From Mojavia pulchra JT2-VF2 (GTDB lineage: Bacteria > Cyanobacteriota > Cyanobacteriia > Cyanobacteriales > Nostocaceae): a stretch of DNA of 64,000 nt. The position numbers and the translations under genes were made by a program. The DNA lies in the NCBI GenBank assembly GCA_019359325.1, contig JAHHHN010000020.1:55859-119858 (forward strand), read 5' to 3'. Below, piece by piece: positions 8,944 to 18,818 of this stretch; the stretch's first letter is position 1; each line of letters opens with the position of its first letter. The notes under the pieces were generated by a model. It saw only the letters and a list, made by a program, of their open reading frames with translations. It searched no databases and had not been told where the DNA came from.

Positions 8944-9588
8944 AAGGAAGCCTGTTCTTTTAGAATAGGCTTGGCAGTATACGGGCGATCGCAAAATTAT
9001 TTGGCGTTTTTGACGTAACAGTTTTCCTTCTTCTTCAAACTGCTGTAGAAGGCGAGTTATAGTTACTCTTGTTGTATTTAATACTTCTGCCAATTCCTGA
9101 TGAGTGGCATTTAGGTCTATTAGTTTACCCTCTTCTACATCACGGCCGAATTTCTCGCTTAACCACACCAAAAATTGCCACAAACGCGAAGACACCGGTT
9201 TACAATGTACTATACTTAAAAGTTTCTCAGCTTGTTGAATGTGCGACAGTAAAGCGTTGACATCTTGATACCAAAGATGAGGTGGCACAATACTCACTTC
9301 TACATTAGTCAGACATTCAATTTGATAAGGCTTGATTTTTGACAAGGGAGAACCAATTAAATCTCCAGTACCCCAGTAACCGAGAGTAATAAATGTCCCA
9401 TCATCACCAGAGGTTAAAGTGCGAACCGCACCGCGTTCGATTCGCCACACTATGTCATTACGTGGTGGTATCATTTCGCGCCTACTAAATAAACGATATG
9501 CTATCTGTTCTTTAAAGGCAGAGTCATAATACACATTTGTGGTATACATCATATAAAGATTTGGTAGATGAAAATGGTGTAGATGCAA
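8929..9588 (-). CDS. Crp/Fnr family transcriptional regulator
   Basis: DNA-binding regulator of 219 residues. It has an N-terminal cyclic-nucleotide-binding-like beta roll (about 35-110, with RIERGAVRTLTSGDDGTFITLGYWGTGDLIG) and a C-terminal winged helix (about 150-205, HQELAEVLNTTRVTITRLLQQFEEEGKL). The effector pocket does not show the classical Crp cAMP motif, and no Fnr Cys cluster is present, so the ligand is unknown. The start is uncertain: MHLHHF at 9588 or an internal MMYTTNVYYD at 9552 both fit. It is monocistronic and convergent with DUF427. Its C-terminus runs into a dispersed repeat. Confidence 0.85.
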   Translation of the reverse strand: MHLHHFHLPNLYMMYTTNVYYDSAFKEQIAYRLFSRREMIPPRNDIVWRIERGAVRTLTSGDDGTFITLGYWGTGDLIGSPLSKIKPYQIECLTNVEVSIVPPHLWYQDVNALLSHIQQAEKLLSIVHCKPVSSRLWQFLVWLSEKFGRDVEEGKLIDLNATHQELAEVLNTTRVTITRLLQQFEEEGKLLRQKRQIILRSPVYCQAYSKRTGFLKAEL

Positions 9589-10021
9589 GGATAGGCTTAG
9601 AATTATTTAATACTTGCAATCACAGCAGCCAAGCGAGATTTAACACTCATATCATCTATGTGTCACCATTGGAATAGTGGGTATAACGATAATTATTTTA
9701 TGGTTATTTCTGACACAGAAACCAATAAAATATGCTTTTCTATAAAAATCCGGTTTGATTTTTGAAAAAATTCCGTAGCCTTGAAGCTTACACCCATTTT
9801 CAGGTAATAAATAGACCAAGCTGTAGGCACACGGCAATGCTATGTCCTGACGACAGATGTAGTTCAAATACATGAAAACTGCTGTCAGTGTAGGGGTGGG
9901 CAATGCCCACCATACTGGTCTTCCAAAAATCAAATACTAGTCCTATACATGAGCGGTTTTTATTGGGATGAATTACAGATTTATTTGTGTTTATTTGTGA
10001 TTCAGTAATTCTTTTACGAAT
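9589..10021. other. Intergenic region with two dispersed repeats
   Basis: No supported gene. At 9890-9915 is a palindrome built on GGTGGGCAATGCCCACC, whose relative occurs at 37996-38019. At 9924-9950 is a second dispersed repeat (CCAAAAATCAAATACTAGTC and following bases) found again at 47628-47652. The minus-strand open frame at 9652-9933 overlaps these repeats and is rejected. Confidence 0.5.
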
Positions 10022-13000
10022 TTAATTATTAGATGCGACTTTCCCAGTTGCAGAAAAAATTATATCCTCCAGAGTTCGGAGTAATTCTTGCTCGTTATAA
10101 GGTTTAGAGAAGTAGGCTCTTGCACCCAATTGAATTGCTAGTTGTCGATGTTTATCGCTACTACGAGAGGTTAGCATAGCAACTGGTATATTCTTCATAT
10201 CATCGTGAGTTTTTACACGCCCTAAGAAGCCGTAACCATCTAGACGAGGCATTTCAATATCGCAAATTACCGCTTGAACTTTCAAGCCACTCTCAAGTTT
10301 TTCTAAGGCGTCTTGACCGTCCTTAGCTTGTTCTACTTGATAACCTCCTTTTTCCAGAGTTAAAGCTAAGAAGCGCCGAACATTAATTGAATCATCAATA
10401 ATTAAAATCGTGTTTTTCTGGGTAGAAGGAGCCGCCACTGACGGTTTGCTATCATGGGAGTTCAAAAACGCTGTTTTTAACCGAGTCGATGGTAATTGAT
10501 GATTTTTAGGAGTGCGCTGATTAGTGGCAATCCAGTACAATAATTCATTGGTATTAACTAGTGCGACTACGCGACCATCACCGAGAATCGTGCAATTATT
10601 AAAGCCATGCGGTAGCGGTATATTACCTTCGATTTGGCGAATAGCAACTTCTTGCTCACCCCAACAACGGTCTATTTGCACCGCCACCGGCTGATTACCG
10701 CTTTTGACTACTAACACACTGCTGGCATTAATTGCTGGTGGAGTTTCTAACTCTGGGGTATCGTAGCGCGGCCCGTTAAACTCTAAGTAGCTGCCAAGGC
10801 GAATCAATGGCAACATCGTGCCTTGCCAATTGATTACTTCGCTACCTGCGATCGCAAACACTTGTTCGTTATGCAGTAAAAAGATTTCGGAAACTACATC
10901 TGTGGGGAATGCTAATAGCATTCTGTTGCTTTCTACTAACAGCACTCGTGCTACTGAAAGTGTAAACGGTACTGACAAAGTAAAAGTAGTGCCAACTCCT
11001 AGTTCGGTATCAACTTTAATATCTCCCCGCACCAGTTTGAGGTTATTACGGACTATATCCATACCGACACCGCGACCGGATAATGCCGTTACTTGCTCGG
11101 AAGTGCTAAACCCTGGTTCAAAAATGAGTGATAACAGTTCTTCATCACTTGCAGTAGTGATCAGAGAAGCATCTAACCCCATAGCTAAGGCGCGATCGCG
11201 AATTTTCTTCAGAGAAATACCCCGACCATCATCACTAATACTAATGATTGTGCGATTGCCTTTGTGAGTAGCTTTAATTTCAATCAGTCCTTGTTCTGGT
11301 TTACCCAGAGAACGCCTAGTAGCTGGATTTTCGATACCATGATCGAAGGCATTCCTTAACAAGTGCATTAAAGGATCGTTCAATGCCTCCAAGATGCTGC
11401 GTTCAATCAAGGTGTTGCCACCTTCAACTTTTAACTGGACATTTTTGCCATATTCTACATTCAAGTCGCGCAAGGCTCGCGGAAAACGCTCGACTAAATC
11501 GGATAGAGGACGCATCCTGATTTGCGTCAGCTTGGTCTGCAACTGCTTCGATGTTTTGTTGAGCTTGCGAGCAATTTGATCGGTATCATCAACGCTGAGT
11601 TGAACATCAGTTGCAACTTCTTGCACTTGCACAATGGTTTCCATAACTTCCTGCGACAGCAGGTTTAATACGCTATAGCGATCCATTTCTAAGGCATCAA
11701 ACTGAGTTTCTATACCTTGTGTGTGATGGCTATCATCGCTTAGTAATGTCAACCCAGATGACACGACATTTTGAGTAGTAATTTTGTCGTATGCTGTACG
11801 TAGTTCCTGATTTTCTCGTTCAAGACTTTGTACACGTTTGCTAAGATTGCGAGCGAGTTTGCGTAATCTTTCTAGTTGTAAATTCAGCCCATTTCGCTGA
11901 ATAATCAGTTCCCCAAATAAATCATTAATTTGCTCAAGTTGCTTACTGGGAACTCGAACTGTATTTTCAGGAATTTCTCGGTCTTTGCCGTTACCATTTG
12001 ACTCGGCTTTGCGTTCAACAAATCTATAATCTGAGGCAGAAATTTCTCGCGCAGCTATTATGTTTGGCTCAGAGAAATTCACTTGAGCAGCGAGATGATC
12101 GCCAAACTCTACATTTAAAGATTCTAAATGAGGTGAAACGATTTCATCTTCGGGCCACGGTTGATCATTTTCATCTTCTGGCCAAGGTTCGTCATTTTCT
12201 GCTGATACCCAAGCTTCCCTGGAGGTTATATCTATTTCTCTCAGGTGCATTGCACCCTCATCTGTAGCGAGTTCTGCGATCGCCTCTGGCGCTGCGCTCC
12301 GCGCAATCGCTGCTGTGGTGTTTGCAACATCACCCAATTTAATTTCTGTAGGCAAGTTATCGATTTGATTTGTCAACACTAAAGCTTGCGATCGCCGCCA
12401 TGTTTGTAGTGCCAACTGGGAAATTACGACAACTTCATTGGGAGTAGCAGTTCCTAAGTGGTGCGTTATTGACTCACAAAGCTGGGTAAAAGCTGTTAAC
12501 TGAAGCATTTCACCCAAACCAGCCAATTCCGCTGCCATGACCGTAACTTCTTCATGCAAACAAGGCTGTTCGCTATCTGCCAACAAAGATTCTAGGCGCT
12601 GCAAACATCCTTCTACTTCTGTTTCAAACAGCAAAGGTATAATATCTTGCCCATCTTCTGGCGAGAGCATGGTTGTTACGTCTTCCGGGGAGGGGTCGCC
12701 TAAACGTTCATGCAACTCATCAAAAACTGGGTAACAAAAAGTTACTAACCATTGCTGTTCAATAATATTTCCTTCTGAGTGCAGCTGCACTATCTGACGC
12801 AGCCAGTCAACACCAGATAGCAGTAAACTTTGCAACTGAGTGTCAATCTCTAGCGAGTTTTTTCGGGTTTTTAAAACTTTAAAAGAATCTTCCAGACGGT
12901 GCGCTAAATCACTAAGTGTCCGAAAGCCCATCATCCCCGCACCACCTTTAATCGAGTGGGCGGCTCGGAGTGCCCCATTGATTTTGTCTAAATCGATGCG

Positions 13001-13105
13001 GTCACTTGTGTCGATTTCCAACAATACCCCTTCTAGAGTATTTAGATAATCAGTGGCTTCTTCCAGAAATTGCATCTGGATTTCCAATTCTTTGTCCTGT
13101 GACAT
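10022..13105 (-). CDS. hmpE: Hybrid CheA-type histidine kinase of the hmp/pil locus
   Basis: Sensor kinase of the chemosensory array that controls type IV pilus motility and hormogonium functions (PilL/HmpE class). The 1027 residues show an N-terminal Hpt domain with phosphorylatable His in RAAHSIKGGAGMMGF (H50), a second Hpt-like helical region near 150-250, an acidic linker (ENDEPWPEDENDQPWPEDE near 300), a dimerisation helix (about 390-540), an HATPase with RNAFDHGIENP and GRGVGMDIVR, a CheW-like domain (about 720-870) and a C-terminal receiver with CDIEMPRLDG (D949). Last gene of a five-gene minus-strand operon. A 27-bp repeat insertion adds nine residues near 267-275. The order of genes matches hmpABCDE or pilGHIJL; a paralogous che locus is possible. 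Confidence 0.8.
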   Translation of the reverse strand: MSQDKELEIQMQFLEEATDYLNTLEGVLLEIDTSDRIDLDKINGALRAAHSIKGGAGMMGFRTLSDLAHRLEDSFKVLKTRKNSLEIDTQLQSLLLSGVDWLRQIVQLHSEGNIIEQQWLVTFCYPVFDELHERLGDPSPEDVTTMLSPEDGQDIIPLLFETEVEGCLQRLESLLADSEQPCLHEEVTVMAAELAGLGEMLQLTAFTQLCESITHHLGTATPNEVVVISQLALQTWRRSQALVLTNQIDNLPTEIKLGDVANTTAAIARSAAPEAIAELATDEGAMHLREIDITSREAWVSAENDEPWPEDENDQPWPEDEIVSPHLESLNVEFGDHLAAQVNFSEPNIIAAREISASDYRFVERKAESNGNGKDREIPENTVRVPSKQLEQINDLFGELIIQRNGLNLQLERLRKLARNLSKRVQSLERENQELRTAYDKITTQNVVSSGLTLLSDDSHHTQGIETQFDALEMDRYSVLNLLSQEVMETIVQVQEVATDVQLSVDDTDQIARKLNKTSKQLQTKLTQIRMRPLSDLVERFPRALRDLNVEYGKNVQLKVEGGNTLIERSILEALNDPLMHLLRNAFDHGIENPATRRSLGKPEQGLIEIKATHKGNRTIISISDDGRGISLKKIRDRALAMGLDASLITTASDEELLSLIFEPGFSTSEQVTALSGRGVGMDIVRNNLKLVRGDIKVDTELGVGTTFTLSVPFTLSVARVLLVESNRMLLAFPTDVVSEIFLLHNEQVFAIAGSEVINWQGTMLPLIRLGSYLEFNGPRYDTPELETPPAINASSVLVVKSGNQPVAVQIDRCWGEQEVAIRQIEGNIPLPHGFNNCTILGDGRVVALVNTNELLYWIATNQRTPKNHQLPSTRLKTAFLNSHDSKPSVAAPSTQKNTILIIDDSINVRRFLALTLEKGGYQVEQAKDGQDALEKLESGLKVQAVICDIEMPRLDGYGFLGRVKTHDDMKNIPVAMLTSRSSDKHRQLAIQLGARAYFSKPYNEQELLRTLEDIIFSATGKVASNN
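12276..12310. repeat. 27-bp in-frame insertion within a HIP1 site, inside hmpE
   Basis: On the minus strand the pattern is GCGAT, then 27 bases beginning TGCGCGGAGCGCAGCGCC and ending GGCGAT, then CGC. Removing the 27 bases restores GCGATCGC (HIP1). The insertion encodes nine extra residues (about 267-275) in the poorly conserved linker. A related 27-bp insertion with the same ends is present in the response regulator at 36387-36422. Confidence 0.65.
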
Positions 13106-13206
13106 GGTTTTGGTGAGTTATGAAATTATTGAGCGAATACAGCATTTTTATGTTGTAGACGTTAATTTGTCGTTTGTCCTACTCTACGTGTCTATTGACT
13201 CAAGAA

Positions 13207-16047
13207 TTAACTGACCTTGAATGTGCCGACAGTCTCCTGCAATTCTTGGGAAATCTCGACAGTTTGTTGTAGAGATTCAGAAACTCGGTGGGAAGAATCG
13301 CTGGTGCGCTGGGACACGGCAACAATTTCTTTCATCAAGTTGCTGACAGTTTGGGATGTTTGTACCTGAGATGTAGTCGCAATGGAAATTGATTGCACTA
13401 GTTCGTCTATTTGGCGCGAAACGTCCAAAATCTGACTCAGGCTTTGTTTAGCATCTTCTACAATTCGGGTGCCTTCCACTACCTGGGTAGTTCCCACTTC
13501 CATTGCCTGCACCACTTCGCTCGTTTCTCGTTGAATGTTTTCAACAAGTTGTTCAATTTCTTGAGTTGCTGCTGCACTGCGAACTGCTAATTCGCCGACT
13601 TCTTCGGCAACTACGGCAAATCCTTGACCTTCTTCACCCGCACGCGCCGCTTCAATGCCAGCGTTGATGGCTAGCAAGTTGGTTTGCACGGCGATTTGGT
13701 TAATTAAAGATACTACACGAGAAATTTGTTGCGAAGATTCTCCTAAACGCTTCACTTTCTTAGCAGTTTCGCCAACGGTTTCCCGCAAACAAAGAATGTT
13801 TTGCACTGTCAAATCCATCGCTTGTCCACTCTTGGTGGCAGTGTGGGCAGCATGGTTGGCAATTATTGCAGCTTGTTGGGCGCTTTCGGCTACAGCTTGA
13901 ATTGAATGTGTCATTTCGTCAACCGCATCCAAAGTCCGGTTGATTTCGGCAGCTTGCATTAGCGCTTCTTCTGCTAGCTCGCGGATCGCTCCTTCGTTAG
14001 AACCGATCGCAGTATTTACTTGAGTAGCAGCCTGTTTGACTTGGGTAACGATATCTCGTAAGCTTTCAACAATGGAGTTAAAAAAGTCAGCAACAGTACC
14101 AATTTCTCCAGCTGTGACATCAGCGCGTACTGTTAAATCACCTCTAGCTGCTCCTTCGACATCGCTGAGTAATTCTAATAGTTGCGTTTGCAGTGTTTCT
14201 TTTTGTCGTCGTTCTTCTTGTGTGTCTTGTTGCGCGCTATTTTTGGCTTTCTCTATTTCTTCGATCAGCTTTGCTTGCTCTACGGCATAACCGACTTGAG
14301 TTGTAATCTGTTTCAAAAACTCAATTTCTGGCTGTTGCCAAGTCCGCGGACTATCACAATGATGAGCGATTAATAAGCCGACAAGTTGCTCTTGAATGAA
14401 AATTGGAGCGATTAAAGTTGCTTTGACTCCAAATTGCTCCAACATTTTAATGTCAGAAGCTGCATTAGAAAGACTTGCTTCTTCGTCAATGTTAGCGATC
14501 GCTCGGACTTGCCTTTGTTGATAAAATTCTTGACAGGATTTCCCAAAACAAGGATCGTCAATCTTCACTTTGATCATTTTCGCCCAGCTACCAGCCACAG
14601 ATTCGGCAACAACTATCCCATCTTTAGTTTCTGGATTGAGTTGATAAACGATTACCCGGTCTGTTTTTAAAGTTTGCTGAACTTCTTTAACTACTGTTTT
14701 GTAAATCTCTTCAATTTTGAGGATCTTCCGCATCCGCAACGTTATATCTGCAAGTAATTTCGCTCTTTGCGTTTCGAGTTCTTTTTCTTGCAGCAAAACC
14801 TGCAATTGCTCGGCCATCTGGTTAATATTTACACTTAGTATGCCTAATTCGTCTTCTCTTTGTACCTCTAGACGAGTCTTGAGTTGACCTTCACCAAGTT
14901 TGCTTACTGCTTCAGTGGCGTGCAAAATTGGCTTTGTGGCATGTTTCGCTAACCAAGCTGCGATCGCCGCTACAATCAATGCGATGACTGCACTTCCAAT
15001 TGCGATCGTCCACAGTAAGTGTCTTTGCGGTGCAAATATAATATCTGTATTAGTGGCATAAACGATGCCCCATTTCAAATCTGGTAAACCTTCTACTCGT
15101 CTTGAAGGTACGTAGCTTAACAATTGAGCTTTTTTACCGATTTGGTTAACAGTAATGAAACTATCTATTTTTTTTGCTGCTATTCGTTTATCTAAACCCG
15201 GAAAATCTTTTTTGGCATCTCTACCAACTTGATTCTTTTGCGTCGCTAAAAATAATTTCCCAGATTCATCAATTAAATTGTATTGATGTCCATTGGTTGC
15301 ATAGTTTTTAATCACCTCTTCTAAAGATTTTGTAGGTATCCGCGCTGCTACCACTGCAATCGTTTGACCTGTGACGCTATCTTTGACAGGCGCAGCCGTG
15401 TAAATATTAAGTGAATTCGTAAATCCTGATGCGTGTGGTTGAGTAATGATCGCAGTATCTTTTTTGAGGACGGCTTGAAAATATTCGCTGTCTTTGTAAT
15501 TAGCAACAGTTTCTGGTGTAGTGCTAACCAAAAGGTCGCCATCTAGGTCTAGTACTAAAATACTATCGTAGACTTTGTAAGTTTCTACAATGCGCTTTAG
15601 TTCTGCTTGTTTTTCGTCAGAAGACATCGACCTTCTGATTCTGGGATTTACCAGAAATGGCAGATTCGAGATTATTTGAATATCTCCATACCGTTCCAAC
15701 ATGAAACGGTTGATTTTATCAGTTAAGCTAATTGCTTCTGTTTCTTGGGATTTGGTAATTTGCTTAGTTAGAGATTGGCTAGCGGAACTATAGGCGATCG
15801 CGCCAACTCCCAACACTGGTATTGTACCAATAATGATAGATAAGACTGTTGCTTTCGTACCCAAGCGCAGCCGCTTTAAATAGGTAAACAAAGCATTCCC
15901 CGAATTATCAACAGTTTTATTAATAGGTATACTCGTTGGCTGTCCTATATTTTCAGTACCTTTATGAGATGAAATCAAAGATGCCTGCTCTTGGGCATCA
16001 CTACTTTTAGCGTCACTATTCATAGCTGTATCAATCTTATTTAACAT
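13207..16047 (-). CDS. hmpD: Methyl-accepting chemotaxis protein of the hmp/pil locus
   Basis: Membrane receptor of the array (PilJ/HmpD class), 946 residues. Domains in order: cytosolic polar N-terminus, transmembrane helix about 67-88, Cache-type sensor domain about 95-335, transmembrane helix about 345-367, HAMP about 368-420, GAF about 440-600, a second HAMP-like segment about 625-680, and a methyl-accepting signalling domain to the end, with tip sequence [20 protein letters not shown]. The GAF keeps a DPCF motif but has no Cys at the usual bilin position, where it reads [13 protein letters not shown]. The start MLNKIDTAM has AGGGGA upstream. Gaps of 61 and 101 bases to its operon neighbours. 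Confidence 0.85.
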   Translation of the reverse strand: MLNKIDTAMNSDAKSSDAQEQASLISSHKGTENIGQPTSIPINKTVDNSGNALFTYLKRLRLGTKATVLSIIIGTIPVLGVGAIAYSSASQSLTKQITKSQETEAISLTDKINRFMLERYGDIQIISNLPFLVNPRIRRSMSSDEKQAELKRIVETYKVYDSILVLDLDGDLLVSTTPETVANYKDSEYFQAVLKKDTAIITQPHASGFTNSLNIYTAAPVKDSVTGQTIAVVAARIPTKSLEEVIKNYATNGHQYNLIDESGKLFLATQKNQVGRDAKKDFPGLDKRIAAKKIDSFITVNQIGKKAQLLSYVPSRRVEGLPDLKWGIVYATNTDIIFAPQRHLLWTIAIGSAVIALIVAAIAAWLAKHATKPILHATEAVSKLGEGQLKTRLEVQREDELGILSVNINQMAEQLQVLLQEKELETQRAKLLADITLRMRKILKIEEIYKTVVKEVQQTLKTDRVIVYQLNPETKDGIVVAESVAGSWAKMIKVKIDDPCFGKSCQEFYQQRQVRAIANIDEEASLSNAASDIKMLEQFGVKATLIAPIFIQEQLVGLLIAHHCDSPRTWQQPEIEFLKQITTQVGYAVEQAKLIEEIEKAKNSAQQDTQEERRQKETLQTQLLELLSDVEGAARGDLTVRADVTAGEIGTVADFFNSIVESLRDIVTQVKQAATQVNTAIGSNEGAIRELAEEALMQAAEINRTLDAVDEMTHSIQAVAESAQQAAIIANHAAHTATKSGQAMDLTVQNILCLRETVGETAKKVKRLGESSQQISRVVSLINQIAVQTNLLAINAGIEAARAGEEGQGFAVVAEEVGELAVRSAAATQEIEQLVENIQRETSEVVQAMEVGTTQVVEGTRIVEDAKQSLSQILDVSRQIDELVQSISIATTSQVQTSQTVSNLMKEIVAVSQRTSDSSHRVSESLQQTVEISQELQETVGTFKVS

Positions 16048-16108
16048 AAAGTAATTCCCCTGTATAGGCGAATAAAAACCTAAAAATTTGTCTTTTTAGT
16101 ATTACACC

Positions 16109-16615
16109 CTAATTGCTGGAAAGAATAGAAGAATTCACAATAGCCTGTGCATCTAATACTAGGAATATTTCTTGTTGTTGTACAACACATCCAGCTAAAT
16201 AAGGTACTAAACTAGATGCCACTTGTCCGATAGGAGAATGAATATCATCAGGCATAATCTTAGTTGTACCTTTTATTTCTTGCACAACTAACCCCAAAAG
16301 CAATGATTCCACCCGAACAACAATGACATTATACTGGCGGAGTCTATTATCTAAAGATTCTAAATTCAGCATCACTGGCAAATCAATTACCCAAATAATC
16401 CGACTCCGCCAGTTTGTTAATCCGAGTATACAAGCTGGCATATTTGGTATTGAGGTTACAGACTCCACAGGCACAATAATCGCCTCTTGTGTATACCTCA
16501 TTGATAAAACAGCAGCCGTATTTTGATTTAACTGAAACTTGAGATAACCATCTCCCAAGTTATTTTGATTAGATTTAGACAAGACTGTACTTTCTGAATT
16601 ATTCATTACATTCAA
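16109..16615 (-). CDS. hmpC: CheW-like coupling protein of the hmp/pil locus
   Basis: CheW-domain adaptor of 168 residues (PilI/HmpC class) that links the receptor to the CheA kinase. The beta-barrel pattern is visible from residue 25 to 160: LKFQLNQNTAAVLSMRY, ACILGLTNWRSRIIWVIDLP, and a C-terminal YLAGCVVQQQEIFLVLD. The start codon overlaps the stop of the preceding response regulator gene (ATGA at 16615-16612), which shows translational coupling. It sits between the CheY gene and the receptor gene in the operon. Confidence 0.85.
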   Translation of the reverse strand: MNVMNNSESTVLSKSNQNNLGDGYLKFQLNQNTAAVLSMRYTQEAIIVPVESVTSIPNMPACILGLTNWRSRIIWVIDLPVMLNLESLDNRLRQYNVIVVRVESLLLGLVVQEIKGTTKIMPDDIHSPIGQVASSLVPYLAGCVVQQQEIFLVLDAQAIVNSSILSSN

Positions 16616-16989
16616 ATTGCCAATGATTTAATAGCACGCAAGAGCTGATCGCGGGTGTATGGTTTAGTTAGATAGGCAGCAGCACCTTGCCTCATTGCCC
16701 ATAAACGGTCAATATCTTGATTTTTAGAACTGCAAACCAAAATCGGAACTTTTTGTGTAACCGGATTCTTTTTTAATGAGCGACATAACTCAAAACCGCT
16801 CATTCCCGGCATAACTACATCGGTAATGATGACATCTGGCTGTTGTAATAAAGCTTTTTCTAGAGCTTCTTTTGCGCCAGTTGCTTGAATTACGTTGTAG
16901 CCACTTTCTTTGAGATAATAACTCATTAGTTCCAATTCGCTGGGGGAATCTTCAACAATCAGAATTGTGCCAAGCAAAGTGAGGCTCAC
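16612..16989 (-). CDS. hmpB: CheY-type response regulator of the hmp/pil locus
   Basis: Single-domain receiver protein of 125 residues (PilH/HmpB class). It carries the acidic pair in IVEDSPSE, phospho-acceptor D57 in VIITDVVMPGMSGFEL, the switch Ser in ILVCSSKNQD, and the Lys in AYLTKPYTRDQL. As second gene of the operon it would be phosphorylated by the CheA homologue and act on the pilus motor or serve as a phosphate sink. It overlaps the next gene by four bases. Confidence 0.88.
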   Translation of the reverse strand: MSLTLLGTILIVEDSPSELELMSYYLKESGYNVIQATGAKEALEKALLQQPDVIITDVVMPGMSGFELCRSLKKNPVTQKVPILVCSSKNQDIDRLWAMRQGAAAYLTKPYTRDQLLRAIKSLAI

Positions 16990-17042
16990 TACTAAATCTC
17001 CTAAAAATTTTTATGAGGTTTACTACCTTATCTATGTAAAAA

Positions 17043-18113
17043 TTAACCAATATGTTTAAACACCATTTTTAGCAATTCTGATTGTGTAAAAGGCTTCGTT
17101 AAGTAGCCTGATGCTCTAACTACTTTGGCTTTAGCTCTATCAATGAATCCTGTCCTTCCAGTTACCATAATTATGGGCGTATTCTTGAACTGTGAATGCC
17201 TCCGCAATAAGGAACATAGCTCATAACCGTCTAAATTTGGCATTTCAACATCGAGTAAAATTAAGTCTGGCTTGCTCCGGAGTATTTGCATTAAAGCTTT
17301 TACTGGATCGTTAATCAGTACTACAGAAAACGTGCTTTCTTCCAAAAAAAGCTTGATGGAATTCAATACGGTTTGGCTATCATCAATACAAGCAATTGTA
17401 TAGATGCTTTTACTCACAGGAGTCGAAGAAAAGGCGCGATTCCTATCTTCAAGAAGATTAAAATTAGTTTTCGGTAATTGTTGCCCAACCTTCATTGAAG
17501 GCTGTGGCTGAGTTTGGGTTGGTTTCGTTGTAGAGACAACTTGGGAACCTGCACCAGCCGTAACTGATGGGGGAATAGTTTGCCGACTTCGTAATTGCCT
17601 TTGACAATGTTCGACTATCAAGCGCAGATCCAAACAACAAAACTTTGTTAACTCATCTAAAGAAGTTTCCGAATTAAATTCATAGCTTCCTTCTTTTAAG
17701 GCTAGGAATGACTCCAGCACTTCTTTAGCTAATTCCTCTATCAGGATCGCTGCTTGCTGTGAGGTCATATAATCCTGATCTACTAACCAGCAAATAGCTT
17801 GGTAATCAGCATTTGATATTGACTGAGTATCATTCTTAGTTTCAAACATCAACCGCATTTGCACGCGAGTAGCGCTGTTAAGAGTAGGGATTTGCTGACT
17901 TAAACGCCGCAGATGGCTGTCAAGCAGTTCAAAAATCTTATCTGAATGAGAGGCATAAGTAAGTTTACCGTCCTCTAGATAGATCGACCAAGAAACCGTC
18001 CCTGTATATACCCTTAAGCACCCTGTAGCGCGTCGGCTGGTTAGTTGCGCCAACAGTGATATGGGATGTAGTTTTTGGAACAACCTGTAGCTACCTATAG
18101 GAGTTGTGCTCAT
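17043..18113 (-). CDS. hmpA: PATAN-domain response regulator of the hmp/pil locus
   Basis: Cyanobacterial PatA-type regulator of 356 residues (PilG/HmpA class). Residues 1-190 form a PATAN/DUF4388 region (GCLRVYTGTVSWSIYLEDGK, then the helical LDLRLIVEHCQRQLRSR), followed by a Gln/Pro-rich linker and a receiver domain at 235-355 with D288 in LILLDVEMPNLDGYELC. PATAN regulators in cyanobacteria control pilus direction. It is the first gene of the operon, and the 700-base spacer upstream should hold the promoter. The gene order PATAN-CheY-CheW-MCP-CheA is the main support for the hmp name. Confidence 0.8.
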   Translation of the reverse strand: MSTTPIGSYRLFQKLHPISLLAQLTSRRATGCLRVYTGTVSWSIYLEDGKLTYASHSDKIFELLDSHLRRLSQQIPTLNSATRVQMRLMFETKNDTQSISNADYQAICWLVDQDYMTSQQAAILIEELAKEVLESFLALKEGSYEFNSETSLDELTKFCCLDLRLIVEHCQRQLRSRQTIPPSVTAGAGSQVVSTTKPTQTQPQPSMKVGQQLPKTNFNLLEDRNRAFSSTPVSKSIYTIACIDDSQTVLNSIKLFLEESTFSVVLINDPVKALMQILRSKPDLILLDVEMPNLDGYELCSLLRRHSQFKNTPIIMVTGRTGFIDRAKAKVVRASGYLTKPFTQSELLKMVFKHIG

Positions 18114-18818
18114 TTTGCGTTTACTTCAGCTAAATTCAATACGTGTAAGCTTAATTTGTACAGAAGCTCTTATACCATACCAATCAAGCTATAAGCTGTT
18201 GGTGCCTTGTAGCATAGCATACAAATTTATTTGTTTAAATTTATGATGAAACCTAAGTGCAGCCTTGCTTTCAGATGAAAAACTCTCTGTCAATTTGTAA
18301 GCTGTTGTGAATTAGTCTACTTAATACTCGGATTATGGGCCATCATTAAAGAATCAGTCAATAAAATATAAAGTCTCAAAGTTATTGTTTGCCTTTAAGT
18401 AGCCTTTATAATATTCCTAGAGTAAAAATACTGTTTAGCTAACAATATTTAACAAATTAGATTTAAGTAATAATACTTAAAAAATTCAAGAAAAATCTGT
18501 TTCCAATTTCAGCAGTAAGTAAATTGTCAACTTACTGTTAAGAAATATAAATTAGTGTAATTTTTAATGTGGTTAATACTGAGTTGCATCCCAGCAAATG
18601 ATTTATGCAAACACGCTTTCTGCCAAGTGGCTTGCACCAGAGCTTTGCTTAACGAAACATCAGCACAAAATTTATTATTTTAGTGACAAGAATTTGTCGT
18701 CGTTAATCAAACGACGCTTAATTGGTCATTTTGACCAATTAATCTAACTCAATGACAACAATCTGTCACTGTATATTTTTAAATGCTCTCAATTGTGGAG
18801 ACAGCAATCACTTAAAAG
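18114..18818. other. AT-rich spacer between hmpA and tRNA-Leu
   Basis: No coding gene seen. The hmp operon promoter should lie near 18114-18200. I did not find a clear match to the sigma-J box known from hormogonium genes. The right end, 18690-18775, holds a cluster of TGACA/TGTCA inverted repeats described in a separate entry as a likely transposon end. The rest (18200-18690) has no recognised structure. Confidence 0.5.
18690..18775 (-). mobile_element. Relict left end resembling a type V-K CAST transposon
   Basis: Read on the minus strand the segment starts TATACAGTGACAGATTGTTG at 18775. This differs by one base in its first 12 from the TGTACAGTGACA terminus of type V-K CRISPR-associated transposons as I remember it. 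Further TnsB-like repeats follow: TTGGTCAAAATGACCAA, a segment AAGCGTCGTTTGATTAA, and CGACGACAAATTCTTGTCAC. It lies 44 bases beyond the 3' end of tRNA-Leu, a usual target class. No tnsB, tnsC, tniQ or cas12k is present in the window, so only an end survives. Identification from memory; no alignment was run. Confidence 0.5.

Noticed and set aside
9652..9933. Minus-strand frame of 93 residues
   Set aside because: It overlaps two dispersed repeats, has no ribosome site and no recognisable protein pattern.
18157..18175. TGTACAGAAGCTC near hmpA as a second transposon end
   Set aside because: Only the first six bases fit; there are no TGACA repeats after it and the flank does not repeat the TTTTT next to the other end.
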